A stretch of DNA of 50,557 nt from Vulcanimicrobiota bacterium (GTDB lineage Bacteria; Vulcanimicrobiota; Xenobia; Xenobiales; JADMJV01), in the NCBI GenBank assembly GCA_017307785.1, contig JAFKGI010000051.1:1-50557 (forward strand), given 5' to 3'. The notes under the pieces were generated by a model that was not told the origin of the DNA, did no database searches, and saw nothing but the letters and a program-made list of their open reading frames with translations. This document shows, in pieces, positions 41,754-50,378 of this stretch (its first letter is position 1; each line of letters begins with the position of its first letter). A program made the translations under genes and the position numbers.

Positions 41754-42705
41754 ACGCTTCATCATCCCGTCCCAGCGAAATCTCGCCAGCTTCTTCTAAG
41801 CGGCGCACCACCGAGACCACCTCGGATTGGGCCTTGTCCACGTCCTTGAGGCGAACCTTGCCGGCCGCATCCAGGTCTTCTTTGAGAATATTGCGAGCAC
41901 GCTCCGAAAGGTTGCGGCCGATGAGGTCGAGGATGTCCTGATTGGCCCGCTTGAGGGCCAGGGCCAGCACTTTGCCGTCGACTTCTTTGAGCAGCTTCTG
42001 AATGGAGCGGTCTTCCAGGTAGACGATGTCGTCGAAGACGAACATATTCTTCTTGAGCTCTTCGGCCAGGTCCGGACGATTCTCCGAAAAGCCGGTGAGA
42101 ATGTTCTGCTCGACTTCGCGGCCGACGCCTTTCATAATGCGCACCAGCGAATCCAGACCGCCGACTTCGGTGCCCACCGAATCCGGAGTGATGATGTTGT
42201 TGAAGCGGCCGCCCAGAGTGCGGGCCAGCTGGTTCAGAACTTCGCGTCGGGGCGGCTCGGCCACCGCGATACGGGAGGCAACTTCCAGTTGCTGCTCAGG
42301 CGAAAGCTCGGAAAGCAACTGGGCCGCCATATCGGGCTGCACGTAGGCCAGCACGAAAGCCGCCACCTGGGGATGCTCGTTCTGGGTGATTTCCAGCAGC
42401 TGAGCCTTGTCCAAGCGCTTCAGGAAATCAATCGAAGTCAGCGGGTCATCGCCGCCGAAAGCGTGCTTCATCACCTCGCCGACAAACTCGCGGCCGGTGG
42501 GTGAACCACCCTTTTTCAGCTTCACCAGAAAGTCTTCCAGCACCAGCTCGGAGTCGCCCGAGTCGACTTCCTGCATGTTGGCACACTGGCGCATCAGGTC
42601 GTAAGCAACCGAGCGATCCATCTTTTTAGTGACTTCGATGGCCGCTTCCACGCCCAGGTTGAGCAGCAGAATCACGGCTTTTTGAGTTCCTGTTAGAGCA
42701 TCCAT
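41746..42705 (-). CDS. fliG: Flagellar motor switch protein FliG
   Basis: 319 residues. C-ring protein that couples the MotA stator to rotation and binds FliF. N-terminal FliF-binding helices (LTGTQKAVILLLNLG), middle domain with the EHPQ motif (NEHPQVAAFVLAY) used for FliM binding, and C-terminal domain with MFVFDDIVYLEDRSIQKLL, which holds the charged motor residues. Length is just under the usual 330-345. Preceded by a strong hairpin after fliF and by its own candidate sigma-28 promoter 12 bp upstream. Overlaps fliH. Confidence 0.97.
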   Translation of the reverse strand: MDALTGTQKAVILLLNLGVEAAIEVTKKMDRSVAYDLMRQCANMQEVDSGDSELVLEDFLVKLKKGGSPTGREFVGEVMKHAFGGDDPLTSIDFLKRLDKAQLLEITQNEHPQVAAFVLAYVQPDMAAQLLSELSPEQQLEVASRIAVAEPPRREVLNQLARTLGGRFNNIITPDSVGTEVGGLDSLVRIMKGVGREVEQNILTGFSENRPDLAEELKKNMFVFDDIVYLEDRSIQKLLKEVDGKVLALALKRANQDILDLIGRNLSERARNILKEDLDAAGKVRLKDVDKAQSEVVSVVRRLEEAGEISLGRDDEAYV

Positions 42706-42716
42706 GCTTCAATCTA

Positions 42717-42743
42717 TTGTCGGCTGCTGCAAAAGGTACTTTA
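42717..42743 (-). promoter_or_regulatory. Candidate sigma-28 (FliA) promoter for fliG
   Basis: On the minus strand TAAA (42743-42740), 15-bp spacer, GCCGACAA (42724-42717). Consensus is TAAA-N15-GCCGATAA: 11 of 12 positions match at exact spacing. It would give a leader of only about 5 nt before the ATG at 42705. Confidence 0.6.
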
Positions 42744-42769
42744 GCCCGGCGAAATTCCTGGTCGAAAGC

Positions 42770-42801
42770 AAACAGGGCCCGCCGTGAAGCGGGCCCTGTT
42801 T
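42770..42801 (-). terminator. Intrinsic terminator-like hairpin between fliF and fliG
   Basis: Perfect 13-bp stem (42770-42782 with 42789-42801), 6-nt loop. On the minus strand the right arm ends in GTTT followed by GCTTTCG. It would end or reduce transcripts coming from fliE-flgB-flgC-fliF before fliG. Confidence 0.75.
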
Positions 42802-42818
42802 ACCAGGCGTGATTCTCT

Positions 42819-44480
42819 TTAACGCTTGCCCATACGGTCGTTGTTCATCCAGCCGACCAGCAGGCGAGCGACTTGCTCAGGATTGTCCTTGGCGGCCAGG
42901 CGGGCCTGAGCAACCAGTTCATCCAGACTGGAGCGGGGCGGCAACTTGGCCAGTTCTTCCTCGGCAGGCAGCGAGATGTTGACTTTCCCACCCACGTCGC
43001 CGTGATGCTCACCGGCAGCGGCGCCAGCAGCCATACCGGCTTCTACACCATCGGCGGCCGCGGCCATCTTCGGCTTGCGCATCTTGGAGATTAGCCCAAG
43101 CAGCGCCAGAGCACCGAGCAATCCACCTGCTCCGATTCCGATCGCGAGCTTCTTATCCTGAGGAGTGGACGCCTCGGCCGCGGCGGCGGCGTCTGCTTTG
43201 GCCTCTTCTTCGCGGGCGAAGGGCAGCACTTGAACACTGCATTCATCGCCGCGGTCATTGTCGATGCCAACCGCCATCGAGATGGCTTTCTGCAGGGCGT
43301 CCTGACCGGCTTTATCAAGCTTGACGCTGCCATCAATGACGATGGAGGCGGTGACGCGGCGAATGCGTTGTGGATCTTCTTGCACCGTTTCGGTCCGGTG
43401 GCCGTATTCGTATTCCACCTGGTCGAGAGTCTGGCGGTATTTCGGCTTGTTGCCGTCCGCGCTCTCTTTCACGGTGGTGGCGTTGCCGGCCGTATTGGCG
43501 GGAGCACCACCGGGCGGCACGGTTACATTCGCGACCGCTGCTTCCTGAGGACCTCCGGCCGACTTGGCGGTGCCGAGATAATCTTCCGAGGTGGTCTTGT
43601 GAGAACGCTCAAAACCTTTGCCGTCCTTGTTGGTCTCGACCACCGTCTTTTCAATTTTGCGCACATCTTTCTGAAACTCGACGCGCACGTTGGCCACGCC
43701 ACGGCCAGGTCCAACCACGTTGTCGAGCACCTGCTGAGCCGAACGCTGCAACTGCTTGGAGACCTGGTCTTCGGCTTCGGCGCCGGTACCTCCACCGCTG
43801 AGCTCTTCCTCGCCCGTATAGAGCAGGTTGCCGGTAGTGTCGGTCAGGGTCACGTTCTCCGTCTTCATTCCTTCGACGCTGGAAGCAACCAGCTTGAGAA
43901 TACCGCGACACTGATTCTTGCTGAGGCGGGCTCCCGGCCGTAGGGTCACCATCACTGAGGCAGTGGGCACATTGTGCTCTTCGGTGAGCAGGCTGGCCTT
44001 AGGAATATTGAGGTGGACGCGGACCTTGGCCACGCCCGGCAGGCTCTTGATCGTCTCGGAGAGCTCGCCCTGCAATGCCCGCAGATAGTTGACCTGTTCC
44101 GAGAACTCGGTCATCTGCAGATTGATTCGATCGAAAAGAGCGAAGCCAACTTCGTTGTCCTCGGTCAGCCCCGAACCCGCCAGCTCCATGCGGATGCGGC
44201 TCAGTTCCTTACCATCGACCAGGATGGTGCCGCCCTCGGTCAACTTATAATTGATTTTCAACTCGTCCAGCTTGTGCACGATGGCCGAAGACTGGGTCTC
44301 GGACAACCCGGTGGCCAGCGGCTTGAGGTTCGGCTGGCTGACGTAGAGCACACCGGCCGTGATGGTCACGAGCGTGACCACCATCGCGACGATGCCGACT
44401 TTCCAACTGGTAGAAAGATTTTTCAGGCGATTGAATACGCGATTGTTGTTGGTGGGGTGTTCCACATGCACGAGCGTCAT
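42819..44480 (-). CDS. fliF: Flagellar MS-ring protein FliF
   Basis: 553 residues. Forms the membrane ring of the basal body. First membrane helix at about 28-48 (VGIVAMVVTLVTITAGVLYV), then ring-building motifs: QSSAIVHKLDELKINYKL, GVAKVRVHLNIPKASLL, VRVEFQKDVRKIEKTVVE; second helix near 455-475 (IGIGAGGLLGALALLGLI) and a C-terminal FliG-binding tail (LPPRSSLDELVAQARLAAKDNPEQVARLL). ATG shares its A with the flgC TAA. Followed by the hairpin at 42770-42801. Confidence 0.97.
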   Translation of the reverse strand: MTLVHVEHPTNNNRVFNRLKNLSTSWKVGIVAMVVTLVTITAGVLYVSQPNLKPLATGLSETQSSAIVHKLDELKINYKLTEGGTILVDGKELSRIRMELAGSGLTEDNEVGFALFDRINLQMTEFSEQVNYLRALQGELSETIKSLPGVAKVRVHLNIPKASLLTEEHNVPTASVMVTLRPGARLSKNQCRGILKLVASSVEGMKTENVTLTDTTGNLLYTGEEELSGGGTGAEAEDQVSKQLQRSAQQVLDNVVGPGRGVANVRVEFQKDVRKIEKTVVETNKDGKGFERSHKTTSEDYLGTAKSAGGPQEAAVANVTVPPGGAPANTAGNATTVKESADGNKPKYRQTLDQVEYEYGHRTETVQEDPQRIRRVTASIVIDGSVKLDKAGQDALQKAISMAVGIDNDRGDECSVQVLPFAREEEAKADAAAAAEASTPQDKKLAIGIGAGGLLGALALLGLISKMRKPKMAAAADGVEAGMAAGAAAGEHHGDVGGKVNISLPAEEELAKLPPRSSLDELVAQARLAAKDNPEQVARLLVGWMNNDRMGKR

Positions 44481-44872
44481 TATTCTTTACCAATTTCCAG
44501 CGTTTTGTTGAACATATGGCGGCCCTCGTTGTAAGTAGCGATGCCGGTCTCATAGGCCCGGCGGGCTGCCATCAGTTCGGTCATTTCCTCGACCGTGTCG
44601 ATTTCGGGGAAGCGCACCATCCCGTATTCATCCGCATCCGGATGGCCGGGATTGAACTCAATTCGCGGGGGTCCCACCACGTTGACGGTGGTGGCGCTCA
44701 CACCCTGGCCCTCTGCGTTCTCCTGCAACTTCACCATCTGGCGCTGGTAGACGCTGGCGTTGTCGGGAGCACTGTTGTCGGCGTTGGCGAGGTTGTTGGT
44801 GGCCGCGTTGAGGCGGGCACGGCTGGCTTCCAGGCCGGAGAGGGAGGTGTTAAGCGGTGCGAACCAATCCAT
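44480..44872 (-). CDS. flgC: Flagellar basal-body rod protein FlgC
   Basis: 130 residues, slightly short of the usual 135-140. Proximal rod component exported by the flagellar T3SS. N-terminal rod motif LNTSLSGLEASRARLNAATNNLANADN; C-terminal MTELMAARRAYETGIATYNEGRHMFNKTLEIGK. The middle is short. ATG shares one base with the flgB TAA (TAATG). Confidence 0.95.
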   Translation of the reverse strand: MDWFAPLNTSLSGLEASRARLNAATNNLANADNSAPDNASVYQRQMVKLQENAEGQGVSATTVNVVGPPRIEFNPGHPDADEYGMVRFPEIDTVEEMTELMAARRAYETGIATYNEGRHMFNKTLEIGKE

Positions 44873-45231
44873 TATCTCTTCCCTTCATATATAGCCGCTC
44901 GCAGGCGCGAGTACTGCTGGTTGAGAATTTTGGTCAGAGCATCCGCGTCCATGCTGGCCTGCGATAGGCGCGAGAGCTCGCGGTCGACGTTAAGTTCCTG
45001 ACCTTCGGGCCGAAGATCTTGGAGGTAGGCCTCGAACCCCTCGCCCTTGGCCGGCATCCCCTCGTCTTGCTTCTCCAGCAGTATCGCCTTGAAGTCGGTG
45101 TGCTGGGCCTTGAATCCCGGGGTGTCGGCATTGTTGAGGTTGTGGGCGGCCTCGGTGTGAGTCTTCCAACTGGCGTCCAAAGCCGCTTTTGACGTCGCCA
45201 GGGAACCGCTGTTAAAGAGTGAGTCAAGCAT
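44872..45231 (-). CDS. flgB: Flagellar basal-body rod protein FlgB
   Basis: 119 residues. Proximal rod. N-terminal helix KAALDASWKTHTEAAHNLNN followed by ADTPGFKAQ, the conserved rod/hook turn; C-terminal ASMDADALTKILNQQYSRLRAAIYEG. The N-terminal helix starts later than usual but is present. Coupled at TAATG to fliE upstream and flgC downstream. Confidence 0.95.
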   Translation of the reverse strand: MLDSLFNSGSLATSKAALDASWKTHTEAAHNLNNADTPGFKAQHTDFKAILLEKQDEGMPAKGEGFEAYLQDLRPEGQELNVDRELSRLSQASMDADALTKILNQQYSRLRAAIYEGKR

Positions 45232-45566
45232 TAGAACTGCATCCTCATCACGTCTTGATAAGCTTCCAGAACCTTGTTGCGAAATTGCATCGTCATCTGG
45301 AAGGCCAGGCCGGCTTCTTCGGTCTCAGCCATCACTTTGTGAAGGTCCGGGCCCTTGCCGCGTACGCTGCTGTCTACGTCAGCGTTGTTCTGCAACTGGC
45401 CGCGGTTGACTTCGCTCAAGGCTTCGCTGAGCGAGGTGATAAAAGACTTGGTGCCCGTTCCGGCAGTCTGGGTGGGTCCTGCGACCTCTTGGATGGAGGT
45501 GGGAGCCGCCGCCGGTTTGAGACGGGATTCCAGTTCGCGGAAGAGGTTGTTGCTTTCGATTTTCAC
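45231..45566 (-). CDS. fliE: Flagellar hook-basal body complex protein FliE
   Basis: 111 residues, GTG start at 45566 with AAGGAG 7-8 nt upstream. FliE links the MS ring to the rod. C-terminal half is typical: LHKVMAETEEAGLAFQMTMQ and VLEAYQDVMRMQF. First gene of the fliE-flgB-flgC-fliF run; in most genomes fliE follows flgB-flgC. Confidence 0.95.
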   Translation of the reverse strand: MKIESNNLFRELESRLKPAAAPTSIQEVAGPTQTAGTGTKSFITSLSEALSEVNRGQLQNNADVDSSVRGKGPDLHKVMAETEEAGLAFQMTMQFRNKVLEAYQDVMRMQF

Positions 45567-45862
45567 GGGGCACTCCTTGTGGGTCGTTGTGGGCTAGACA
45601 TTGCTCCTCAGGCTCCCCGGCACTTTTTCGAAAAACGGCTTAAAATAAGGGTTTCAGCCATCATAGGGTCAACCCTCGTGGCCGGCATAGGGTATTCCCC
45701 CATTCAGTGCCCTGCGGGTGAGAGGGGGAGTTGGGGGGGAGAGGTAGAGGCCATGCATGTACACATGATGCACCACCCTCAAAGGGGCCACGGGTAGGGT
45801 AATCCCCCGTTTAGTCAAAACCGCAAGTGCCGACGTCCCCATAGACCAATGCCTTGTGTGTT
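45567..45862. promoter_or_regulatory. Divergent flagellar control region with three TAGGGT-N3-CCC sites
   Basis: 296 bp without a gene between fliE (leftward) and fliQ (rightward). It holds TAGGGT-N3-CCC at 45664-45675, 45688-45699 and 45795-45806; sites 2 and 3 extend into a 21-bp near-repeat (45688-45708 and 45795-45815, three to four mismatches). CATGT-AC-ACATG at 45756-45767 is a small palindrome. TTGACC (45672-45667, minus) with TTATTT (45648-45643) is a weak sigma-70 candidate for fliE. A purine-rich run lies around 45716-45750. Confidence 0.55.
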
Positions 45863-46123
45863 ATGAATGAAGCACAAGCATTTGGACTCATCCGCTCCGG
45901 CCTGCAGACGGGCCTCTGGGTCATCGGACCCACCTTGCTGGCCATCACCGCCGCCGGCCTGGTCACCAGCATCATCCAGGCGCTCACCCAGATTCAAGAA
46001 CAGACGGTGGGATTTGTGGTGAAAGTGGCCGTCACTCTCGCCTGCCTGTGGCTGATGGGTCCGTGGATGCTGCACCGCATGGCCGACCATCTGCGCATCG
46101 TGCTGGAGGCCATCGCGGTCTGA
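45863..46123 (+). CDS. fliQ: Flagellar export apparatus protein FliQ
   Basis: 86 residues from ATG at 45863. Export-gate component with two long hydrophobic helices: TGLWVIGPTLLAITAAGLVTSI and VVKVAVTLACLWLMGPWML; FxxRxGxxTQIQEQT in between is conserved (ALTQIQEQTVGF). A TTG nine nt upstream is in frame. No Shine-Dalgarno is seen. fliP, its usual predecessor, is not upstream. Stop overlaps fliR by one base. Confidence 0.94.
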   Translation: MNEAQAFGLIRSGLQTGLWVIGPTLLAITAAGLVTSIIQALTQIQEQTVGFVVKVAVTLACLWLMGPWMLHRMADHLRIVLEAIAV

Positions 46124-46866
46124 TGATCAGCAGCGTCTTCTTCTGGGTGCTGATTCTCTCGCGCGTTAGCGGCATGCTTATGGGCTGCCCGCTGTTCGCT
46201 CACAAGAACGTGCCCTCTATGTGGAAAGCCGGCATGGCTCTAGCCCTGACCATTCTGCTGGCCCCCATGGTGAAGATTCCCGGCGCCGCTCCCGAAACCA
46301 CCAGTGCTTCCTTCCTGTGGGTCGCCCGCGAAGTCTTCTTCGGCTACGGCCTGGGATGGTTGGGCAGTCTCTCTCTGCAAGTTGCCTCCGCCGCCGGCGC
46401 CCTGGTCGACAACCAGGCCGGCCTGGCCAACGCCACCTTGCTGGACCCGGTTCGCGGTGAATCTCAGCCGCTGCTGGCCAACGTCTACCACACTCTGGCC
46501 GCGATGGTGTTTTTACATTCACGCGCCCCCTACGTGATGCTCGAGGTTTGCGCGCTGAGCTTTGACAAATTCCCGCTCGGCCACGGCTACGCCCTTGGCG
46601 GCGTCGGCGAGTACGGCGTCAAGCTTGGCAGCTGGTTTCTGCTGATGATGGTCGGACTAACCCTGCCGCTGATTCTCACCCTCTGGGGCCTGGATATCGT
46701 CCTGGGATTTCTGACCCGACTGGTTCCGCAGCTTCAGCTGCTGAGCGCCGCCCCTCCCCTCAAGCTGATGCTGGTCTGGTGGCTGACACTGCTCTACTTC
46801 CAGCAACTGCTTCATCAACTGGGCAACATCCCCGAGCGCGCCTGGGCGCTGGTAGGAGTGCAATGA
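46123..46866 (+). CDS. fliR: Flagellar export apparatus protein FliR
   Basis: 247 residues from ATG at 46123 (TGATG). Export-gate integral membrane protein with about six helices: FFWVLILSRVSGML at the start, GYGLGWLGSLSLQVASAAGALVD, LANATLLDP and LGSWFLLMMVGLTLPLILTL. The conserved GLANATLLDP-type loop is present. flhB begins inside its stop (ATGA). Confidence 0.95.
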   Translation: MISSVFFWVLILSRVSGMLMGCPLFAHKNVPSMWKAGMALALTILLAPMVKIPGAAPETTSASFLWVAREVFFGYGLGWLGSLSLQVASAAGALVDNQAGLANATLLDPVRGESQPLLANVYHTLAAMVFLHSRAPYVMLEVCALSFDKFPLGHGYALGGVGEYGVKLGSWFLLMMVGLTLPLILTLWGLDIVLGFLTRLVPQLQLLSAAPPLKLMLVWWLTLLYFQQLLHQLGNIPERAWALVGVQ

Positions 46867-47891
46867 GCGACGAAAAGACAGAAGAGGGCTCACACCAAAA
46901 ATTCCAAGACGCTCGCGAGAAAGGTCAGACCGCTCGCAGCCAGGATTTGACCCAGGCCTGCGGCCAGCTGCTGGCGGTGGTCTTTCTGGGCAGTTGCGCC
47001 CTGTCGGTCTGGGACGGCTTGAGCAAAGGACTGATGTACAACCTCGGCCACCTGGGCCAGCAAGGCGTTAGCGCTCCCCTCTCGATGTTGGAAGTGTGGA
47101 AGTTGGTGGGAGCCGCTCTGATGGCAGGCCTCATAGGCGGCGTCATGGCGCACTACCTGAGCGTCGGCTGGATGCTCACCACCCACCCGCTTCAGCCCGA
47201 TATCAATCGTCTCAATCCGTTGCAAAACGGGAAGCGTTTTTTCTCTCCAAAGATAATGATAGAAGCAGTCCGGCTCTTCATCAAAGTCGGAGGTAGTCTG
47301 GCCATCGCCTGGGGTTATCTGCAGCACGAAGTGTTACCGATGACGGCCACGGTGGGGGCCCACGTGCAACTGACGTCCGTTTTCGCCGCCGCCCTCAAAG
47401 GCGTGGTGCAAAAGCTGGCCTTCTTCCACTTCGCGGTGGGTGCGCTCGACTTGCTCTATCAGAAGTGGGAGTTCAAACGCAGTATGCGCATGAGCAAATA
47501 CGACCTGAAGCAAGAGTACAAACAACGCGAAGGCGACCCGCACGTGAAGCACAAGGCGCGCGCTCTGGGCCACAAGCTCATCAAGCAGCGCAGCCTGGCC
47601 GGTGTGAGCAAGGCCTCGGTGGTCATCACCAACCCCACTCACCTGGCAGTGGCCATCGAATTCAACTTCGGTCTCCCGGCGCCGCGAATCGTGGCCAAGG
47701 GCGCCGACAACGTGGCCGCCACCATTCGTAAGATGGCAGGCGAGCACAACATCCCCATCGTGCGCGACGTGCCGCTGGCTCGCGCGCTCTACCCCCTGGA
47801 AGTCGACGAATTCATTCCCCCGGAGCTCTATGCTCCCGTCGCAGAAATTCTCGTAGCCGTAGCCCGTGCGGAGGACAAACATGCTCAATAG
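46863..47891 (+). CDS. flhB: Flagellar export switch protein FlhB
   Basis: 342 residues from ATG at 46863 (SDEKTEEGSHQKFQDAREKG). Four membrane helices in the first 220 residues, then a cytosolic domain with the autocleavage motif NPTH at about residues 257-260 (VVITNPTHLAVAIEF), which switches export from rod/hook to filament substrates. RIVAKGADNVAATIRKMAGE and IVRDVPLARALY follow. The stop overlaps flhA by 11 bp. Confidence 0.97.
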   Translation: MSDEKTEEGSHQKFQDAREKGQTARSQDLTQACGQLLAVVFLGSCALSVWDGLSKGLMYNLGHLGQQGVSAPLSMLEVWKLVGAALMAGLIGGVMAHYLSVGWMLTTHPLQPDINRLNPLQNGKRFFSPKIMIEAVRLFIKVGGSLAIAWGYLQHEVLPMTATVGAHVQLTSVFAAALKGVVQKLAFFHFAVGALDLLYQKWEFKRSMRMSKYDLKQEYKQREGDPHVKHKARALGHKLIKQRSLAGVSKASVVITNPTHLAVAIEFNFGLPAPRIVAKGADNVAATIRKMAGEHNIPIVRDVPLARALYPLEVDEFIPPELYAPVAEILVAVARAEDKHAQ

Positions 47892-49929
47892 TCTCCTGAA
47901 GAACGCCGACCTGCTCCTCTTGGGAGCCCTTGTCGGCATCCTCTTGCTGATGATGCTGCCGATGCCTCCCATCATCTTGGACCTGCTGTTGACCTACAAC
48001 ATCGCCTTCTCGCTGGCGATTCTACTGGTCACCATCTACGCCAAGAAGGCTCTGGACTTCGCGGTCTTTCCCTCGGTGCTGCTCATCGTCACCCTGGCAC
48101 GCCTGGCTCTAAACGTCGCTTCCACCCGCCTGATTCTGCTGCACGGCAACGCTGGCCAGGTGATTACCACCTTCGGCCAGTTTGTAGTGGGCGGCAATTA
48201 CCTGGTCGGTCTCATCATCTTCAGCATTCTGGTGCTCATCCAGTTCGTGGTCATCACCAACGGCGCCGGCCGCGTGGCCGAGGTCGCCGCTCGTTTTACC
48301 CTGGACGCGATGCCCGGTAAGCAGATGAGCATCGACGCCGACCTGGCCGCCGGCAACATCACCCAGGAAGAAGCTCAGGCCCGCCGCCAGGAAATCTCCC
48401 GCGAATCCGAGTTCTACGGAACGATGGACGGCGCCGGCAAGTTCGTCAAAGGCGACGCCATCGCCGCCGTCATCATTATGCTAGTCAACGTCTTCGGCGG
48501 CCTGATCATCGGCGTCACCCAAAAGGGAATGCCGCTGATGGCGGCGGTGCAGAAATACACGCTGCTGACCATCGGTGAAGGCCTGGTCGCGCAGATCTCG
48601 GCCCTGCTGGTCTCGACCGCCACCGGTCTTATCGTGACCCGCGCCGCCTCCCAGAGCAACCTGGGCACCGACCTCACCCGTCAGTTCGTGCTCGACCCGC
48701 TGATTCTCAAGCGCATCGCCGCTCTGCTGATGATCTTCTCGCTCATCCCGGGCTTGCCCAAGCTGCCCTTCTGGGGACTGGCCGGCTTCCTCTGGTTGCT
48801 GGCCAAGAGCCCGGTGACCCCGCCCACTCCGCCCAAGACCGCCGGTTCCGACGAGCCGGCCGCAGGTGCCAGCAACAACACGCTGCTGCCCGAAGAAATG
48901 TTGCCGCTGCTCGACCTCGAGCCCATCGAGCTGGAAATCGGCTACGCTCTGGTCGAGTTCATCGACGAAGCCCAGGGCGGTGACCTGCTCCACCGCGTGG
49001 TGCAAATCCGCAAAAGCTGCGCTACCGAGCTGGGCGTCATCGTTACTCCGATTCGCATCCGCGACAACCTGCAGCTGCGCCCCGGTCAGTATCGCCTAAA
49101 AATTTACGGTCAGATCATCGGAGAAGGCGAATGTATGCCGCGTCGCTTCCTGGCGATGTCCTCCGGCCAGGAGGTTGGCAACGAACTCGACGGTATCCCC
49201 GTCAAGGAACCGGTCTTTGGCCTGCCGGCCATCTGGATCAATGCCGCTCAGCGTGAGCAGGCGGAAATATACGGATACACCGTAGTCGACCCCACCTCCG
49301 TCATCGCCACTCACCTCTCCGAACTGCTGCGCAAACACGCTCCCGAATTGCTCGGTCGCCAGGAAGTGCAGCAGCTCATCGACCACCTCAAAGAACGCTT
49401 TCCCAAGCTGGTGGATGACGTCATCCCGGCCAAGGTTTCGATGACCCAGCTGCGCCTGGTGCTGCAAAATCTGCTCCGCGAACGCGTCTCCATCCGCGAT
49501 CTGCGCACCATCTTGGAAAACCTGGCCGACCACAGCAACGGTGACGGCGACCCCGCCTGGCTCACCGAGAAAGTGCGCGAAGGTCTGGCCCGCAACATCC
49601 TTCAAGAACTGCTCAGCGAAGACCAGACGCTGCGCACCCTGGCCTTGGCCCCTTCGGTCGAGTCAGCCCTGGTTCAGGCACTGCCCGGCGGGTCCGGGAT
49701 GGACCCTCGCCGACTGGGCATCGTGGCTACCCGCATCGCCCGCGCCGCCGCCACCATGGCCGGCGAAGGCCTGACTCCGGTGCTGCTCTGCTCGCAGCGA
49801 GTGCGCCCGCTGGTGCGCCGCCTGACCCAGCGTCCGCTGCCCAGTCTGGTGGTTCTCTCCTACGAGGAAATCCCGTCCGACGTCACGCTAGAGACCTACT
49901 CCGTGGTGAGTGAGGAGGGCGGCCAGTGA
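47881..49929 (+). CDS. flhA: Flagellar export protein FlhA
   Basis: 682 residues from ATG at 47881. Proton-linked export gate. Eight membrane helices up to about 325, with the FHIPEP-family signature ARFTLDAMPGKQMSIDADLAAG in the loop; a linker with PTPPKTAGSDEPAAGASNN, then the large cytosolic domain (DLEPIELEIGYALVEF; DNLQLRPGQYRLKIYG) and VLSYEEIPSDV near the end. The FlhA gene overlaps flhB by 11 bp and fliJ by 4 bp (GTGA). Confidence 0.97.
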   Translation: MLNSLLKNADLLLLGALVGILLLMMLPMPPIILDLLLTYNIAFSLAILLVTIYAKKALDFAVFPSVLLIVTLARLALNVASTRLILLHGNAGQVITTFGQFVVGGNYLVGLIIFSILVLIQFVVITNGAGRVAEVAARFTLDAMPGKQMSIDADLAAGNITQEEAQARRQEISRESEFYGTMDGAGKFVKGDAIAAVIIMLVNVFGGLIIGVTQKGMPLMAAVQKYTLLTIGEGLVAQISALLVSTATGLIVTRAASQSNLGTDLTRQFVLDPLILKRIAALLMIFSLIPGLPKLPFWGLAGFLWLLAKSPVTPPTPPKTAGSDEPAAGASNNTLLPEEMLPLLDLEPIELEIGYALVEFIDEAQGGDLLHRVVQIRKSCATELGVIVTPIRIRDNLQLRPGQYRLKIYGQIIGEGECMPRRFLAMSSGQEVGNELDGIPVKEPVFGLPAIWINAAQREQAEIYGYTVVDPTSVIATHLSELLRKHAPELLGRQEVQQLIDHLKERFPKLVDDVIPAKVSMTQLRLVLQNLLRERVSIRDLRTILENLADHSNGDGDPAWLTEKVREGLARNILQELLSEDQTLRTLALAPSVESALVQALPGGSGMDPRRLGIVATRIARAAATMAGEGLTPVLLCSQRVRPLVRRLTQRPLPSLVVLSYEEIPSDVTLETYSVVSEEGGQ

Positions 49930-50348
49930 AAAAGCCCGAGTTCAAACTCAAAGCCTGGGGCCGTATGCTGGAGCGGGAGCTGGAACACCGGCAGGCACTG
50001 CTCAAAGAAGGTCAGGACTACCTGCTTCGCGTCCGCACCGAAGCCCGATTCACTCGGGAGTCGATGCAGCGAGCCTCGGCCGAGTTTGGCAAAGAGCCCA
50101 CCCAGCAGCAGCACTTCAGCGAGTTCTATCAGCGACAGGAATTGTCTCTCCGGGCCACCCTGGAACTGGCCAAACGCGTGGAAACGGTCATCCAACAACT
50201 CCAGGCGGAGGTCCTGGAAACCAAGCAAAATCTCCGCCGGCTGGAGCTCCTGGAAGAGCAAAAGCTGGAGGAGTGGAAAACCGAGGACGCCCGTGTTTCG
50301 CAAGAGGCACTCGATGAACTCTCCATCCTAAAGTTCGCGCGCCGCTAA
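49926..50348 (+). CDS. fliJ: FliJ-like coiled-coil protein
   Basis: 140 residues, GTG at 49926 overlapping the flhA stop. Coiled-coil over almost the full length (WGRMLERELEHRQALLKEGQ; VETVIQQLQAEVLETKQNLR), the size of FliJ (about 147). FliJ links FlhA and FliI in export. Position after flhA rather than after fliI is unusual, so homology rests on size, coiled-coil and place. Confidence 0.7.
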   Translation: MKKPEFKLKAWGRMLERELEHRQALLKEGQDYLLRVRTEARFTRESMQRASAEFGKEPTQQQHFSEFYQRQELSLRATLELAKRVETVIQQLQAEVLETKQNLRRLELLEEQKLEEWKTEDARVSQEALDELSILKFARR

Positions 50349-50378
50349 CCGATATGCGGTTATGAGGTAACAAAAATC

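Noticed and set aside
45716..45750. G-rich run as a G-quadruplex or origin element
   Set aside because: No regular G-tract spacing and no DnaA-box cluster; noted only as composition.
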